Notes: generated by a model not told the origin, from the sequence alone. A stretch of DNA of 64,000 nucleotides from Hyphomicrobiales bacterium (GCA_900471525.1 UCEZ01000035.1:1-64000), one strand, 5' to 3'. Numbered from the stretch's first letter, positions 35,815 to 46,286 are shown. Made by a program: numbers and translations.

Positions 35815-38802
35815 ATGACGGTTACAATAAAGAGATACAAAGCGTTCATTAGCCATGCCGCCTCGGATAAAGTTCTAGCGCGTCGATTCCAGAGAAAACT
35901 AGAATCATATCGCATTCCTTCGGGACTGTTGGCACAAAATCCAAAACGGCTGGGGCGTTTTTTCCTTGATGACGATGAGTTAGCAGCGTCTAGCGATCTC
36001 GGAAGCGCATTGAGAGGAGCGCTCGACGATTCAGAAAAGCTGGTGATAATTGCAAGCCCTGCTGCCGCTGCCTCAAATTGGGTGAATGGGGAGATCATTT
36101 ACTTTCAAAGTAGAGAGCGGAGACAGATACTAAGTATAATTGCATCGGGCGTTCCAAATTCCCAACAGGCGTACAATGAATGTTTTCCTCCCGCGCTCGC
36201 GAACCGAATGACCGGAACGGGGACCGATATGCTAGCGTCGGACCAACCGCTGGCCATTGATCTGACGAAAGACAAATTTTCCCGGGCTTTCGTCCGCCTA
36301 GTCGCTGGTATCCTAGAAATTCCTTTCGACGCACTTTGGAATCGTGAGCGACGCCGCAAGCGGCAACAACTATTTATGATATTCCTTGCGACATTGCTGG
36401 TAGCCACTGGATTAGCGTTGTTCCTCTTAGAGCAAGTGCGAACGGAAGCATTGCGAAGCAATCGGCTTCTTGCCCAGCGTTCGATCATCGAGCTGTCGAG
36501 GGGAAATCCACTTCTTGCCGTGAAAGTCGCCATAGCTGGCGCACGCTATCGCAATGATCCGATCCTGCGCATTCCAGTTACGGATGCGAGCGCTGCTCTT
36601 ATGCAAAGCAGCTACCAGCTACCAGTTATCCTCTTAGGCCACAGCGACATAGTTCGGCGGATTGGATGGAGCGCCGACAATCGGTACGCTGCGTCCGCAT
36701 CTGACGACGGCACTGGCCGCGTGTGGATACCTTCTACGGGCGAACTAGTTGCAGTGCTCAGTGGGCACAGAGGCAAAGTTGTCGATATAGCGTGGAATCC
36801 CCGAGGCACACTCCTCGCAACCGCCTCCGACGACGCAACCGCCCGTATTTGGAATCCCATGACGGGGAAACAAATCGCTGTGATGACCGGGCATACCGGG
36901 AAAATCAACAGCATCGCTTGGAGTCCGAATGGGACAATGCTCGCAACAGCTTCAGAGGACGCGTCTAGCCGGATTTGGGATGCCATCAACGGCAAACAAA
37001 TCGCTAGTCTTCTTGGCCACAGCGCAGCTGTTTTGCAGGTTCGCTGGAGTCCTGAGGGTGCGCGGTTAGCCACCGCTTCTGAAGATTCGACGGCTCGCAT
37101 TTGGGACGCGGCAACGGGGAAGCTGATTGGCTACCTTTGCTGTCATAGCGGTTCTGTTTTCGACGTTGCGTGGAGCCCGAGTGGAGCAGAGATAGCCTCT
37201 GACTCTTATGATAATGCTCGTATTTGGAACGCCGCAACGGGAAAGCAGATCGCTTTGCTCGATGGAAGCATAGTCCAAAATATCCAGTGGAGTGCTGATG
37301 GCAGGTTTGTCGCGGCCACGTCTGATCATGTCAACATTAGAATCTGGGATAAAAAGACCGGTTTAATTATCAACGAACTGAACGGCGATAGCGGGATAAC
37401 AGACTTTAGGTTGAGTCCAGATAGCAGACTCATCGCCTACGCGTCACAAGATAGCGGTGCACGCCTTTGGAGTTTGGCTAATAGTAAGCAGATTACTGTT
37501 TTCAATGGCCATTCAGACTTGATAATGGACATGGCGTGGAGCGAGGATAGCACCAGCTTAGCTACTGCATCCGCAGATAGAACGAGCCGTATCTGGCACA
37601 TCGCCGACGAGAAAGAGGCCGCTTCTCTGCAAGGCCATGACAGCATGGTTAGACAGATCGCCTGGAGTCCTGACGGAACGCGCTTGGTTACCGCTGGTCA
37701 AGATGAAACAAGTCGCGTTTGGGACGCAGTTACAGGTAAGCAAATTTCCGCATACAAAGTAACGGACGGTAGAGTTTGGCGCGCTTCTTGGAGCAATGAT
37801 GGAAACCAGATAGCGATAGCATCGGATAACAACGTCGGAATTATATGGGATGCCGTCAATGGAGCTTTAGTTGGAAAGCTTAGCGGACACAATGATCGCT
37901 TGAATCAAATAGTATGGAGTCCTGACGGAACGCGTCTTGCAACAGCATCTCATGATGGCACAGGTAGGATTTGGTCGACGTCAAGTTGGAGCCAATTGAG
38001 CCTGCTTGCGGGGCACAAGGATAAAGTATGGGATCTCAAATGGAGTCGCGATGGAGCACGGGTAGCTACTGCCTCCGATGACGCTACCGGTGCCATTTGG
38101 GACGCTGTGAGCGGAAAGCGAATCGCGGTCCTTAGTGGGCACGGCGACAAAGTTTACGGAATCGATTGGAGTGCGGATAGTAAACTCATTGCAACCGCTT
38201 CATCTGATGGTACCGCTCGAGTTTGGGAAGCCGAGACTGGCAGATTGCTGAAAATGTTGCCCTTTGGAGAAGGCTTGCCCTTTCTCGCCTGGAGTCCACG
38301 GGGCAATCGTCTGGCGGTTGTTTCGACTAACAAAAGCGGTGTTATTCTAGATATTGCGAACGGAAGAGAAACCCCTGCTTTTGCTGGTCAAGAAAGCGAC
38401 TCTCTTGCATGGAGTCCAGACGGTACACGCATCGCAACGGGAGGAAGATCAAACAGTTGGATTTGGGATGCGACTACTGGCAACGAAATAGCTCAGCTGG
38501 ACGGGCATAACGGATTAGTAGACTACATTGCGTGGAGTCCAGACGGGAAATGGATTGCAACTGCCGGCGAAGATTCAACAGGGCGAGTATGGTCTGCGCC
38601 GCCTCCCGTTAGCCCAGTCGATCGAGATTGGCGCCAGGCGTGCTTTGCAAAAGTTGGGAGCCCAGCCAATTTTACTCCGGGAGAAAGCACGGATCTCGGG
38701 CCGCTTGTGAACAGGAGTTGGGATGAAGACCTTTGCAACTTAGACAATACTTTCCGACGAGCCTGGTCACTATTTTGGAAGACGTTCACTAGCCCGTCTT
38801 AA
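35815..38802 (+). CDS. TIR domain - transmembrane - WD40 repeat protein
   Basis: 995 residues from ATG 35815. Residues about 6-170 are a TIR domain: YKAFISHAASDK, FLDDDELAASS, and SNWVNGEI with the expected NADase glutamate at E93. A transmembrane helix spans about 186-205. From about residue 266 to 955 there are 16 WD40 repeats of about 42 residues (pattern GH...IAWSPDGTRLATAS.D.T.RIWD.), enough for two propellers. The WD40 part should face the opposite side of the membrane or extend in the cytoplasm as a sensor. The gene is more AT-rich than its neighbours, suggesting transfer. Confidence 0.9.
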   Translation: MTVTIKRYKAFISHAASDKVLARRFQRKLESYRIPSGLLAQNPKRLGRFFLDDDELAASSDLGSALRGALDDSEKLVIIASPAAAASNWVNGEIIYFQSRERRQILSIIASGVPNSQQAYNECFPPALANRMTGTGTDMLASDQPLAIDLTKDKFSRAFVRLVAGILEIPFDALWNRERRRKRQQLFMIFLATLLVATGLALFLLEQVRTEALRSNRLLAQRSIIELSRGNPLLAVKVAIAGARYRNDPILRIPVTDASAALMQSSYQLPVILLGHSDIVRRIGWSADNRYAASASDDGTGRVWIPSTGELVAVLSGHRGKVVDIAWNPRGTLLATASDDATARIWNPMTGKQIAVMTGHTGKINSIAWSPNGTMLATASEDASSRIWDAINGKQIASLLGHSAAVLQVRWSPEGARLATASEDSTARIWDAATGKLIGYLCCHSGSVFDVAWSPSGAEIASDSYDNARIWNAATGKQIALLDGSIVQNIQWSADGRFVAATSDHVNIRIWDKKTGLIINELNGDSGITDFRLSPDSRLIAYASQDSGARLWSLANSKQITVFNGHSDLIMDMAWSEDSTSLATASADRTSRIWHIADEKEAASLQGHDSMVRQIAWSPDGTRLVTAGQDETSRVWDAVTGKQISAYKVTDGRVWRASWSNDGNQIAIASDNNVGIIWDAVNGALVGKLSGHNDRLNQIVWSPDGTRLATASHDGTGRIWSTSSWSQLSLLAGHKDKVWDLKWSRDGARVATASDDATGAIWDAVSGKRIAVLSGHGDKVYGIDWSADSKLIATASSDGTARVWEAETGRLLKMLPFGEGLPFLAWSPRGNRLAVVSTNKSGVILDIANGRETPAFAGQESDSLAWSPDGTRIATGGRSNSWIWDATTGNEIAQLDGHNGLVDYIAWSPDGKWIATAGEDSTGRVWSAPPPVSPVDRDWRQACFAKVGSPANFTPGESTDLGPLVNRSWDEDLCNLDNTFRRAWSLFWKTFTSPS

Positions 38803-38966
38803 CGTCTTAACACTGTTTGGGGAAATATAGACGATGCGATGATAATGGCCGTTGGTGGGCTGAAGGCGCTACCTGAGCAAGGTGCTGGCTGCCCAGGGGA
38901 CTTACCAAAGTGGAATCGTGACCTCGAAGAACCCTTGTTCGCTGGGACAGGAACCGCATTCAATCT

Positions 38967-41270
38967 TTATGCTGCGGCCAGCGGCGCTTCAAACAATGCT
39001 AGCCGAAAGCCGAAGTCGGCAGGGCGATGGGTTATCGGCACGGCGGAGAGGCGAAGATAGCTACGAACCTCAAATCGGTCGTTCTTGAATGAACCGCCTC
39101 GCAAGACACATTCGTTGTCTCGGGTTCCTTCAGCAACGACAAACTCCCAGACGTTGCCGGCCATGTGGAAGCATCCGAATTTGCTGGCACCCTCTTTATG
39201 ATCTGTAACCGGGCTCGTTCCTCCCAGACCTGCCTCGGCTGAGTTGCATCTAGATTGGTCGAAAACGTCCCCCCAAGGATATATCCGCCCTTCCTCCGAG
39301 CGCGCCGCAAACTCCCATTGATCTTCGGTTGGCAAGCCCCATGGTTCATCGTAAGAAGTCTTCGAATTGTACCAGCTTATGAAAGCCTGAGCCTCGACGA
39401 AGGAGATTGCCGTGACCGGATGATTCTCAAGCCCATCAGGAATGGTTCCAGAATTCACCCAATGTCCCGGCCCCAACGACTTCTTGTCTCCGGCAACAAA
39501 TCGGGTGCGATACGACCCGCCGAATGGCCAGAAGGCGATGTTATTGTATCCGCCGCTCTTCACAAACTCCAAATATTCCAAGTTCGTTACGGGGTAAGGT
39601 GCGATCCGTATCGTCTTGGGCAACCTGACAGCGTGACTTCCTCGCGTGGAAACCGACTGACCAAACCGCTCTTCCGGATCTGGATAGCGAATGAGGGTTG
39701 ATGTGGGTGTGATACTTATCAGGGACTGATGCTGCGGCGCCTGAACGAACGCCGCAGAGTTCGAATCCTGCGGACTGCTCTTTTCACTTATCTCAGCAAG
39801 CAATGGCAGGAGGCGCTTCGCCAGGCGCGCCCGGGAAGGATCGCCACCAAGAAAGGGGTGTCCCAACTGCGAAATGAGAACTTCCTCGAACTGCGCCGCT
39901 GTTGCAGGATGCATCGTCGGTATGAGGCCCTGCAGCAGCACCAATCCTTGGAATTGCTCGAAAGCAGACTTGCTGTCTCCTATGGCTGACAAAGCCATCT
40001 CGGTGTGATGACGATGGGGATCCTTGCGAGCCAATGCCAGACCAACCACCCGTCCGCCATCGGTTGTGTCGCTGAAGAGTCTTTCTGCTACCGTCCCCGC
40101 ATCACGTTGCCCGGCGAGAGTCTGGGCGCGGTTTACCAGCGAAGTCATCAAATTTGTCCGGGCGTTCCCGGCCCGCATACGTCGCCTCATGCTGTCATAC
40201 TCCAGGCCGAGCCAGCGGAGCTCTTCGTAAAAATCACCCGCTCCATGTGAGGTATACGCCGCGAGTCCCTCAGACATTCGACTTTCATCAATTAGATAGT
40301 CGTCGTTCAGCGGGCCACCGTTCAGATACCCTGCCAGCTTCAACATGCGAGCGAGCATGGATGTCGTCTGGTTATATTGGTCCCGAAAAGGTGAAAGTAC
40401 CTCTGTATATGCGTAGTAAGGTTCATAGCTTACGGGGATTTCGCCCCAGTAGATTTCCTCTTGCACCGGGTCGAGATGGACCATCAGGCCCGAGAAACGG
40501 GCCCGAGCAATGTTGGTCGCAATTTCGAGCCGGTCTTTTTCATATGCTTCGACGCGAGTTGCCAGTGGCCAGATCCTTAGCGTCGGCTCACCTGCCGGTG
40601 TGTGCCGCGCCGTGAACGCATGGCGCGCCGCTGCAGACGCTCCAAACACGCTTTGACGATTGAGAGTAAAACACACCACGAGTTCATCCGGCATCTGCAA
40701 GGTGCAGATGCCGGATGTATCGCTTACACCGGTACGACTATCGATAAGTATGAAATCATAAGCGCGACGCAAGTTGGCCTTCACTGTCTCAAGCAAAACG
40801 CCGCCGCCAAGCTGTTCGTAGAAATCTTGCCAATCGAAGGAATTTACACGGACGCCGTAAGCACTGTCCTGCTTACCCGCTGGCACCATGTGCAGCGCGC
40901 CGCCGTTCGGAAACTCCCAATCGAGAGGAATAGCGTGCGCCAGGATATCGCCGTATTCCTCAAACCATTGGGTGCTGGTTTTCTCATCTTTTGAAGGAGC
41001 AGCAGTTCTTGAAAGAGCCGCCGTTGCGAAGTCCCGGACGAAATCGATCACTCCGGTAGAATGTTCTAGATTCTTGTCAGCCAGGAACGGTTCAAAATAT
41101 CTGTGAAGGCCTGGTGCCTCTAAGTCCCAGTCTATGGTGAGCACGCGGTTTCCGGCGTTCGCCAAAAGCCACGCCACGTTCGCCAGCGCCATTGATCGCC
41201 CGGTACCCCCCTTATAGGAGTAGAAGGTGACGATCTTTCCCATTCGATCGGGAATTCTTTCGGGCATCAT
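38967..41270 (-). CDS. KGGxxR-motif ParA/MinD-like ATPase fused to FGE-sulfatase domain
   Basis: 767 residues from ATG 41270, which overlaps the stop of the FxsC-like gene. Residues about 10-330 form a SIMIBI P-loop ATPase with the variant Walker A SYKGGTGRSMALANVAW and VLTIDWDLEAPGLHRYF, followed by FILIDSRTGVSD. A helical linker leads to a formylglycine-generating-enzyme-like domain (about 545-767) with YPVTNLEYLEFV, LPTEDQWEFAARSE, HMAGNVWEFV and VLRGGSF. This ATPase group accompanies FxsC-type TIR proteins in other bacteria. The FGE-like domain may bind rather than modify. Confidence 0.88.
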   Translation of the reverse strand: MMPERIPDRMGKIVTFYSYKGGTGRSMALANVAWLLANAGNRVLTIDWDLEAPGLHRYFEPFLADKNLEHSTGVIDFVRDFATAALSRTAAPSKDEKTSTQWFEEYGDILAHAIPLDWEFPNGGALHMVPAGKQDSAYGVRVNSFDWQDFYEQLGGGVLLETVKANLRRAYDFILIDSRTGVSDTSGICTLQMPDELVVCFTLNRQSVFGASAAARHAFTARHTPAGEPTLRIWPLATRVEAYEKDRLEIATNIARARFSGLMVHLDPVQEEIYWGEIPVSYEPYYAYTEVLSPFRDQYNQTTSMLARMLKLAGYLNGGPLNDDYLIDESRMSEGLAAYTSHGAGDFYEELRWLGLEYDSMRRRMRAGNARTNLMTSLVNRAQTLAGQRDAGTVAERLFSDTTDGGRVVGLALARKDPHRHHTEMALSAIGDSKSAFEQFQGLVLLQGLIPTMHPATAAQFEEVLISQLGHPFLGGDPSRARLAKRLLPLLAEISEKSSPQDSNSAAFVQAPQHQSLISITPTSTLIRYPDPEERFGQSVSTRGSHAVRLPKTIRIAPYPVTNLEYLEFVKSGGYNNIAFWPFGGSYRTRFVAGDKKSLGPGHWVNSGTIPDGLENHPVTAISFVEAQAFISWYNSKTSYDEPWGLPTEDQWEFAARSEEGRIYPWGDVFDQSRCNSAEAGLGGTSPVTDHKEGASKFGCFHMAGNVWEFVVAEGTRDNECVLRGGSFKNDRFEVRSYLRLSAVPITHRPADFGFRLALFEAPLAAA

Positions 41271-42496
41271 CGATCGGGACTTCCCAGACTTGGCAATGAT
41301 CCAGTGACAATTCCCAGAGCCGCCGCCGTTCCTGACAGTCCGGGATCCGCTGCCGGGCGAAACGTCGGCAATTTGGATTGGCTGGACATCAGTTGCTTCA
41401 TCAAGCGAGAACGTATTTGCTCGATTAACGTTGCCGTCCGCTCTTCCAACGAAGTATGCGAGAAAATTGTGCGCCATTCATGAAATGGCGGCGGGGTTTC
41501 GACCTTCTGGGGACACACCGTGGTTTGAAGAGCAAGCCAGCGCGAATCTTCGTCGATCGCATCTTCGACTTCAGATTCCCACGGCACAATTGTAGCGCAA
41601 TTTAAGTAATACGTCTCATCATAATGCTGCATTGACTGAAGAATTGGTGCTTCCTCCAAGCTCTTTGGGTCAAGAAAAAGCACCGTGGGGACGTCATTCT
41701 CGAAAGTTTCTTTTAATTTCTGAGTCAATGTCGCGTCGCATGGAATCTCCTCATATCGGAGTCCCAGATCACCGGAAATTTTCTGAGACAACGCGCCGAT
41801 ACCGGCCCTTTCCTGATCATACGGTTTCCAATCCCACCCTTCCTTCGCCAGAAATACAAAACATGTTTTTGAGATATTCCCTCGTGTATGTGAGGGCTCA
41901 GTCGTCGCTTCGTCAACCTGCCAGGCCGAGGTCACGGCCTCAAAATCGAGCTCAGTCAATGGTGCCAGGTGTTGATTTTCAGCTGCAGCCACGACGCGGT
42001 CTGCAAGTACGTCGAGCACGTCCTCGTAAAGGCCAACATTCGTCGCTCGAAGGGCGACCACCTGCCGCATGCCTCGAGTGCTATATTCCTGCGGAAGCTT
42101 CCCATCCTGATATTGCACCTGTGCTGCACTTGCAGGAAGACCGGAGATATCTTTCACCCAACGGACAGGAATTATCCCGGTTACTCCACCTTCCTTTTTG
42201 CTACGACCAAGTAAAACTTGAAATTCCTTGCCACACCACTCCCTAGTGAAATAATTGGGGCTATATAAAGCAATCGAAGCCTTGCAATTCATTATTGCAT
42301 TTTTTAGTTGATCAGACCAAAGGTCGCCAGTTTCGATATTCTCATCTACAAAGTATGCGTCCTCAATTGAGATACCGAGTTGGCCTGCGACCCGAGCCCC
42401 TAGATCACCGATGAACGTCTTGAAATGGTCATAAAAGGGAAGATGCGCCACGTCAGCTCTGGCGTAGCTCACAAAGAAAATGGGTGAATTTGTCAC
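41267..42496 (-). CDS. FxsC-like TIR-domain protein
   Basis: 409 residues. The N-terminal TIR domain (FFVSYARADVAHLPFYDHF, then IALYSPNYFTREWCGKEFQ) has the catalytic-position glutamate E91. The second half (CFVFLAKEGWDWKPYDQERA, then LTQKLKETFENDVPTVLFLD) resembles the FxsC C-terminal domain. Length and layout match TIR-like FxsC proteins. The stop overlaps the start of the KGGxxR-FGE gene, so both are made together. Confidence 0.85.
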   Translation of the reverse strand: MTNSPIFFVSYARADVAHLPFYDHFKTFIGDLGARVAGQLGISIEDAYFVDENIETGDLWSDQLKNAIMNCKASIALYSPNYFTREWCGKEFQVLLGRSKKEGGVTGIIPVRWVKDISGLPASAAQVQYQDGKLPQEYSTRGMRQVVALRATNVGLYEDVLDVLADRVVAAAENQHLAPLTELDFEAVTSAWQVDEATTEPSHTRGNISKTCFVFLAKEGWDWKPYDQERAGIGALSQKISGDLGLRYEEIPCDATLTQKLKETFENDVPTVLFLDPKSLEEAPILQSMQHYDETYYLNCATIVPWESEVEDAIDEDSRWLALQTTVCPQKVETPPPFHEWRTIFSHTSLEERTATLIEQIRSRLMKQLMSSQSKLPTFRPAADPGLSGTAAALGIVTGSLPSLGSPDR

Positions 42497-43156
42497 GAGT
42501 CGATCTTTGCTAGTTGCATACAGCGCGGCATCCTCATACCCTTAGATTGTATTTTTAGTTGAATTCAAAATCAAGTTCTTCCGATCAGCGCTGTGAGAAT
42601 ATTGTTAAAGGAGGCGAACTGTGGAACACGCGCCCGTATAGCGCCTCCGCATTGTTGGGCCGTCTGTCACATCTGGGGATACGACGATCCATCGACCGCT
42701 CAGCAAAGTAGCGCAGGATTCACTTTTCCTGCGGCGCCAATATGGTGTGGTTACCGACGCCGCTCAAAGGCTTCACGGGCACGCTGCCTGAGATCAAAGC
42801 CATGCTGCGGGTCTGCGCCTTTCGTCTATATGGTTGGATCCCAGTGGCCTTCCGCCGCAACATTATAGTACAAATGACGGACGCGTTAAGGCTTGTGTGT
42901 GGGTCGGCCCTTTAATTGCGGCTGACTGTCAAATCATTTTCGCTCTGCCTTTGCCGGGGTCATGGTCCGTCCGAGGTCGATGCCTCATGATGATGTCCGG
43001 GTGGGGTGCCTCAACGTGTGCAACGACGTTCGTATCTGACGTCAGCCGAAACGTATGCGGTGTTCTGAGCCCACCTACCGGATTACGTTCTGATCGGTGA
43101 TGTTGCAGGCCTACCGAGGGCTTGGACATATGACGATTGCTGGGCTTACTGGCCTG
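42497..43156. other. No intact gene; degraded sequence
   Basis: Upstream of the FxsC-like gene. Open frames on both strands are short and show no recognisable family. It probably contains the promoter of the minus-strand pair near 42500-42600, where the sequence is AT-rich, and IS-derived debris further right. Confidence 0.4.
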
Positions 43157-43377
43157 CTTCATCCCGATCCGCTTCGACAGACGAACGCCCCATGCCTTGA
43201 GGGCTGACCACTTCTTCGTTCGAAGCATCAGCACACTGGCGGCTTCATGCAAATACGTTCGAAGCAGCCTGTCCACCCAGCGTGATTTACGACCACCTAC
43301 CTCGGATTCACGGGATTGTCGGCGGCACGGCGTCAGTCCGAGATAAGCGCCGACGTCACTGCTGGATCGGAAGCGCG
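43157..43377 (-). pseudogene. IS110-family transposase C-terminal remnant
   Basis: [20 protein letters not shown], then [17 protein letters not shown] and [20 protein letters not shown] match the Transposase_20 part of IS110 enzymes. The DEDD N-terminal domain is missing. It lies immediately downstream of the TIR-MBL gene. Confidence 0.82.
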
Positions 43378-43404
43378 AGTGTGGGCCAGGATTAGGGCGC
43401 TGGC

Positions 43405-45573
43405 CTAGTATCGAACGCGGTCTAGGAGATCGATGATCATGGAGTCCCTTGAGCTCGAGCGGAAAACCCGGCGATAGCCATATTGCCATGCCGGATACTT
43501 TGCAAGAAAGGCGTCGAGCAAAGCGCCATGGAATTTCTCGCCATCCCGGTTGATGAACTCGAGCGTGTAGCGCTCGCCCTTTCGAGCCTCAAGTAGCATC
43601 GCCAGGACCCGTTGTTCGCGGAGGCGGTCGTCACTGTCGAATCTGCCATTGCCGGTGAACAGATAGCTATCCGCCTTTATCCTACGGAAGAAGTCGACGC
43701 TCACGTTATTGCTACTGCCCTGGTGAGGCACGAGCATCGCGTCCACATGCATACTTCCGTCGCTGGCCGGAAGCCCAGCCGCTCTGAGCCCAGCTTCGAT
43801 TTGAGCTCCGCAGGCATCGCCTCCATGCAAGAAGGTTCTGCCGGCAAAGCGGTATAGCACCACATGGCTGGCGCGATTGGCGATGCTCTGATCTCGACAG
43901 TGGCGATCATCGTTCATTGATGTGCGTCCTGCGATCCTGGTCACCCCAGGTACACCATCGTAGTGTTCCACTGGCTTTTGGAGTGGCCGCACTGTGGATA
44001 TGCTACCACGCCCCTGCCAGTACTTGAATAGGGCGCTCACGTCTTCAAAGGTCGGGCTTAGGATTGTCCCCATTAATCCATCGCCCATTGCAAGGACGAC
44101 TGCTCCGTCGGCAGGTCTCATCACGTTAGTCGCAAAGGGCTTGTTTAATGGCAATCCAAGCTGCTCCATCACCAGTCTGGCAGTCGTTCGCAGGTCGCGT
44201 TTGGAGCCCGGTCCGAAGCTTTCATACCAGATGTTTTTGATCGCGATCGTTGGCGGCACACCGGCCGTTCTGAAATCATCGATGTCCCGCAGCAGCTGCA
44301 GAATACCTCCTAAGCGATCGTAGTCCTGATTGGATACGATGACGTTCTCCAGATTGAGCGCGTGCCCCTGTGCCCAGAAACTTCTTAATTCTGCCAACCG
44401 AGGGCCAAGGGCTCGCTTGTATGTTTGCCGCTGTCCACCGTCGATGACAATGAATTTGGGGGTATCAACGTCACCATAGTGTAGGATGACGCTTTCGCCG
44501 AACCCGACAGTAAGCATTTCTATGGAAAAAAGTCTTGGTGCTGCGGGTGCTTGGCGCGAGATGGAAGCATCGAACGAGAGAGAGTTTGCTCTTTCCCAGG
44601 CCTCATCAGCCTTGGCCAGAAGCTCTCTTCCTAAAGCCCGCTCGGAACGGGCATCGACGGTGTAGCGTGCGCGAAGGGCTTTGACTTCCGCGATCTCGTT
44701 GCGGAAATTATTGATCCGCAACTTTCGGCTGAAGAATGCCTCGGCCGGCGTGGGAAGGCGCTTAACCCCGGAAGCGATGATCGCGTCCGCCAGTTCTTCG
44801 GGCGTGGACGGATCCTCTTTGAGGATCCCCAACTCGCTCTCCAATTCATGTTGCCGCGCCCACTCCCGATCCCACTTTGCTGTGATTTGTGCAGCTTCGG
44901 AAAAGTGTTGGGATGCCATTGCGTCTAAGGCCAACGCATTCGAGACTCGGCGCTGAACTTCGGCGCGATACCACTGCCAGAGCGCTAGTATCAGGATGAC
45001 CAGAAGTGTGGTCGCGACGGTCGTGATGAAGCGACGCCGGACCACCTCACGCCGCGTGCCTTGAAAGGCCCGGCCCACCTCGGCAACAACTTCGTCGGAT
45101 GGCCGCTGCGTGCCTGGCGTCAGAGTCTCGGGAACTCGCAGCCTCTTGGCGAAGGTGGTGAAAAAGAATGAATCCGACGGCAGGTTTTTCCAGGTGTCAT
45201 TGATATCGATTGCAATTGGATCGCGTCGGGTCGCCAAGAACACTTTCAACTCATGATCAACCCAAAAAGAGCAGACGGCATGTGGGCGGAGCACTAGGAG
45301 AAGATTACGGCTCATGCGAACCCGCCGGCGGGTCGACGCTGTCAGGTCTTCACCTGGAAGATGGTCGCGAGAGTCGAGAAAAACTGTGTATCCATTGCGG
45401 GTCAGTTGCTCCATCAACCGGCGGGGATAGTCGGCACCATCCGACCAGCTGTAGGAGATGAAGAAATCATATGCGAAAAGATAGTCGGCGATGCGGTTCG
45501 CGAGCCGAGCAGGCAATAAAGAGGCAGAACGACGCGCCAAGTGCGCGGCAATCCTTCTGGATACTGCCCACAT
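43405..45573 (-). CDS. TIR domain - transmembrane - metallo-beta-lactamase-fold protein
   Basis: 722 residues from ATG 45573, with GAGG seven bases upstream. The TIR domain (about 33-150) has [19 protein letters not shown] and [12 protein letters not shown] with E108 at the catalytic position. A transmembrane helix spans about 182-201. A coiled segment leads to a ComEC/MBL-like fold from about residue 348: [15 protein letters not shown] and [10 protein letters not shown]. The metal motif reads [10 protein letters not shown] (about 414-423) where active enzymes have HxDxDH, so two histidines are replaced. The MBL domain may be a binding module rather than a hydrolase. Confidence 0.85.
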   Translation of the reverse strand: MWAVSRRIAAHLARRSASLLPARLANRIADYLFAYDFFISYSWSDGADYPRRLMEQLTRNGYTVFLDSRDHLPGEDLTASTRRRVRMSRNLLLVLRPHAVCSFWVDHELKVFLATRRDPIAIDINDTWKNLPSDSFFFTTFAKRLRVPETLTPGTQRPSDEVVAEVGRAFQGTRREVVRRRFITTVATTLLVILILALWQWYRAEVQRRVSNALALDAMASQHFSEAAQITAKWDREWARQHELESELGILKEDPSTPEELADAIIASGVKRLPTPAEAFFSRKLRINNFRNEIAEVKALRARYTVDARSERALGRELLAKADEAWERANSLSFDASISRQAPAAPRLFSIEMLTVGFGESVILHYGDVDTPKFIVIDGGQRQTYKRALGPRLAELRSFWAQGHALNLENVIVSNQDYDRLGGILQLLRDIDDFRTAGVPPTIAIKNIWYESFGPGSKRDLRTTARLVMEQLGLPLNKPFATNVMRPADGAVVLAMGDGLMGTILSPTFEDVSALFKYWQGRGSISTVRPLQKPVEHYDGVPGVTRIAGRTSMNDDRHCRDQSIANRASHVVLYRFAGRTFLHGGDACGAQIEAGLRAAGLPASDGSMHVDAMLVPHQGSSNNVSVDFFRRIKADSYLFTGNGRFDSDDRLREQRVLAMLLEARKGERYTLEFINRDGEKFHGALLDAFLAKYPAWQYGYRRVFRSSSRDSMIIDLLDRVRY

Positions 45574-46144
45574 TCTATTTCCTCGTCCAATTCCTGGCAC
45601 GCATCTTTTGCACCATCGTACACTCCTCGTTGTCGCTGATCACAACGCCGATCCTGGCAAACCCAAGCACTGGCCGATGCGAACGCAGCCGGCACAGCAG
45701 TCAAGGGCAAGATCACCACATCGTGACCCGGCATTTGAATTCCGGCTGTCACCTTCGGCCGGCGCGAAGGCGTTAGCGCAGGCCTTCGCATTGGCACTTT
45801 GAAGACTTCCTCCCAACCAACTGAGCCGCGATCAACAATTCAAATCGCGGCCTCTCTTGTTTTTTGGTAGTTCGAGTATATCAAAAACATCCAAAGATTG
45901 TGAACTAAAGCAGCACCGAGGAGGGACCGCGTTCAGCGATCGCTCCCATCTCCCTTCAATCATCTCAGGCATGTTGCTCGGGCGGTGGATCACCCTCTGT
46001 ATCATCTAGCTCGTCTGGATCCGGAGACAGTCGCTTGCATATAAGGAGTGCCGGACGGACTCCTTCTTGAAGAGGATGGCTCTGATGGCTTCACGCACAG
46101 TTGCGAGATCGTCGAAACTCGAAACAATCCTGGCGCTTAAAGGG
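45574..46144. other. Intergenic, mostly degraded
   Basis: Contains an intrinsic-terminator-like hairpin (45823-45865) and, at its right end, sequence leading into an IS3 remnant. No intact gene is seen. The promoter of the TIR-MBL gene should lie at about 45600-45700. Confidence 0.4.
45823..45865 (+). terminator. Intrinsic-terminator-like hairpin
   Basis: The arms CCGCGAT and ATCGCGG, extended by GAG/CTC with a one-base bulge, enclose a 12-base loop and are followed by a T-rich tract. No intact + strand gene precedes it, so it may belong to a lost gene. Confidence 0.6.
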
Positions 46145-46216
46145 CGGAAGCGTCGCCACTCGACACTGAGCTATCTCAGCCCCAATGACTTTGAAACCAA
46201 GGTGGGATTAGCTTAA
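46145..46216 (+). pseudogene. IS3-family transposase (OrfB) C-terminal remnant
   Basis: RKRRHSTLSYLSPNDFETKV ending GLA-stop is the characteristic end of IS3 OrfB integrases. The catalytic DDE residues are absent. Sequence just after the stop (TGTCCGAAAAACCGG) resembles an IS3-group terminal repeat. Confidence 0.78.
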
Positions 46217-46254
46217 CCTCGTGTCCGAAAAACCGGCAGCAGACCAGCGGTCAC

Positions 46255-46286
46255 ATATAGTTTGACGCTTCTCTGACAAACTATAT
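46255..46286. repeat. Perfect 10-bp inverted repeat
   Basis: ATATAGTTTG (46255-46264) and CAAACTATAT (46277-46286) are exact inverted copies 12 bases apart. It lies about 80 bp beyond the stop of the minus-strand patatin gene. It could be a weak terminator or protein-binding dyad. Confidence 0.6.

Noticed and set aside
36600-38600. Regularly spaced repeats considered as a CRISPR or tandem DNA repeat
   Set aside because: The periodicity of about 126 bp comes from the WD40 protein repeats; the DNA copies are diverged and there are no spacers.
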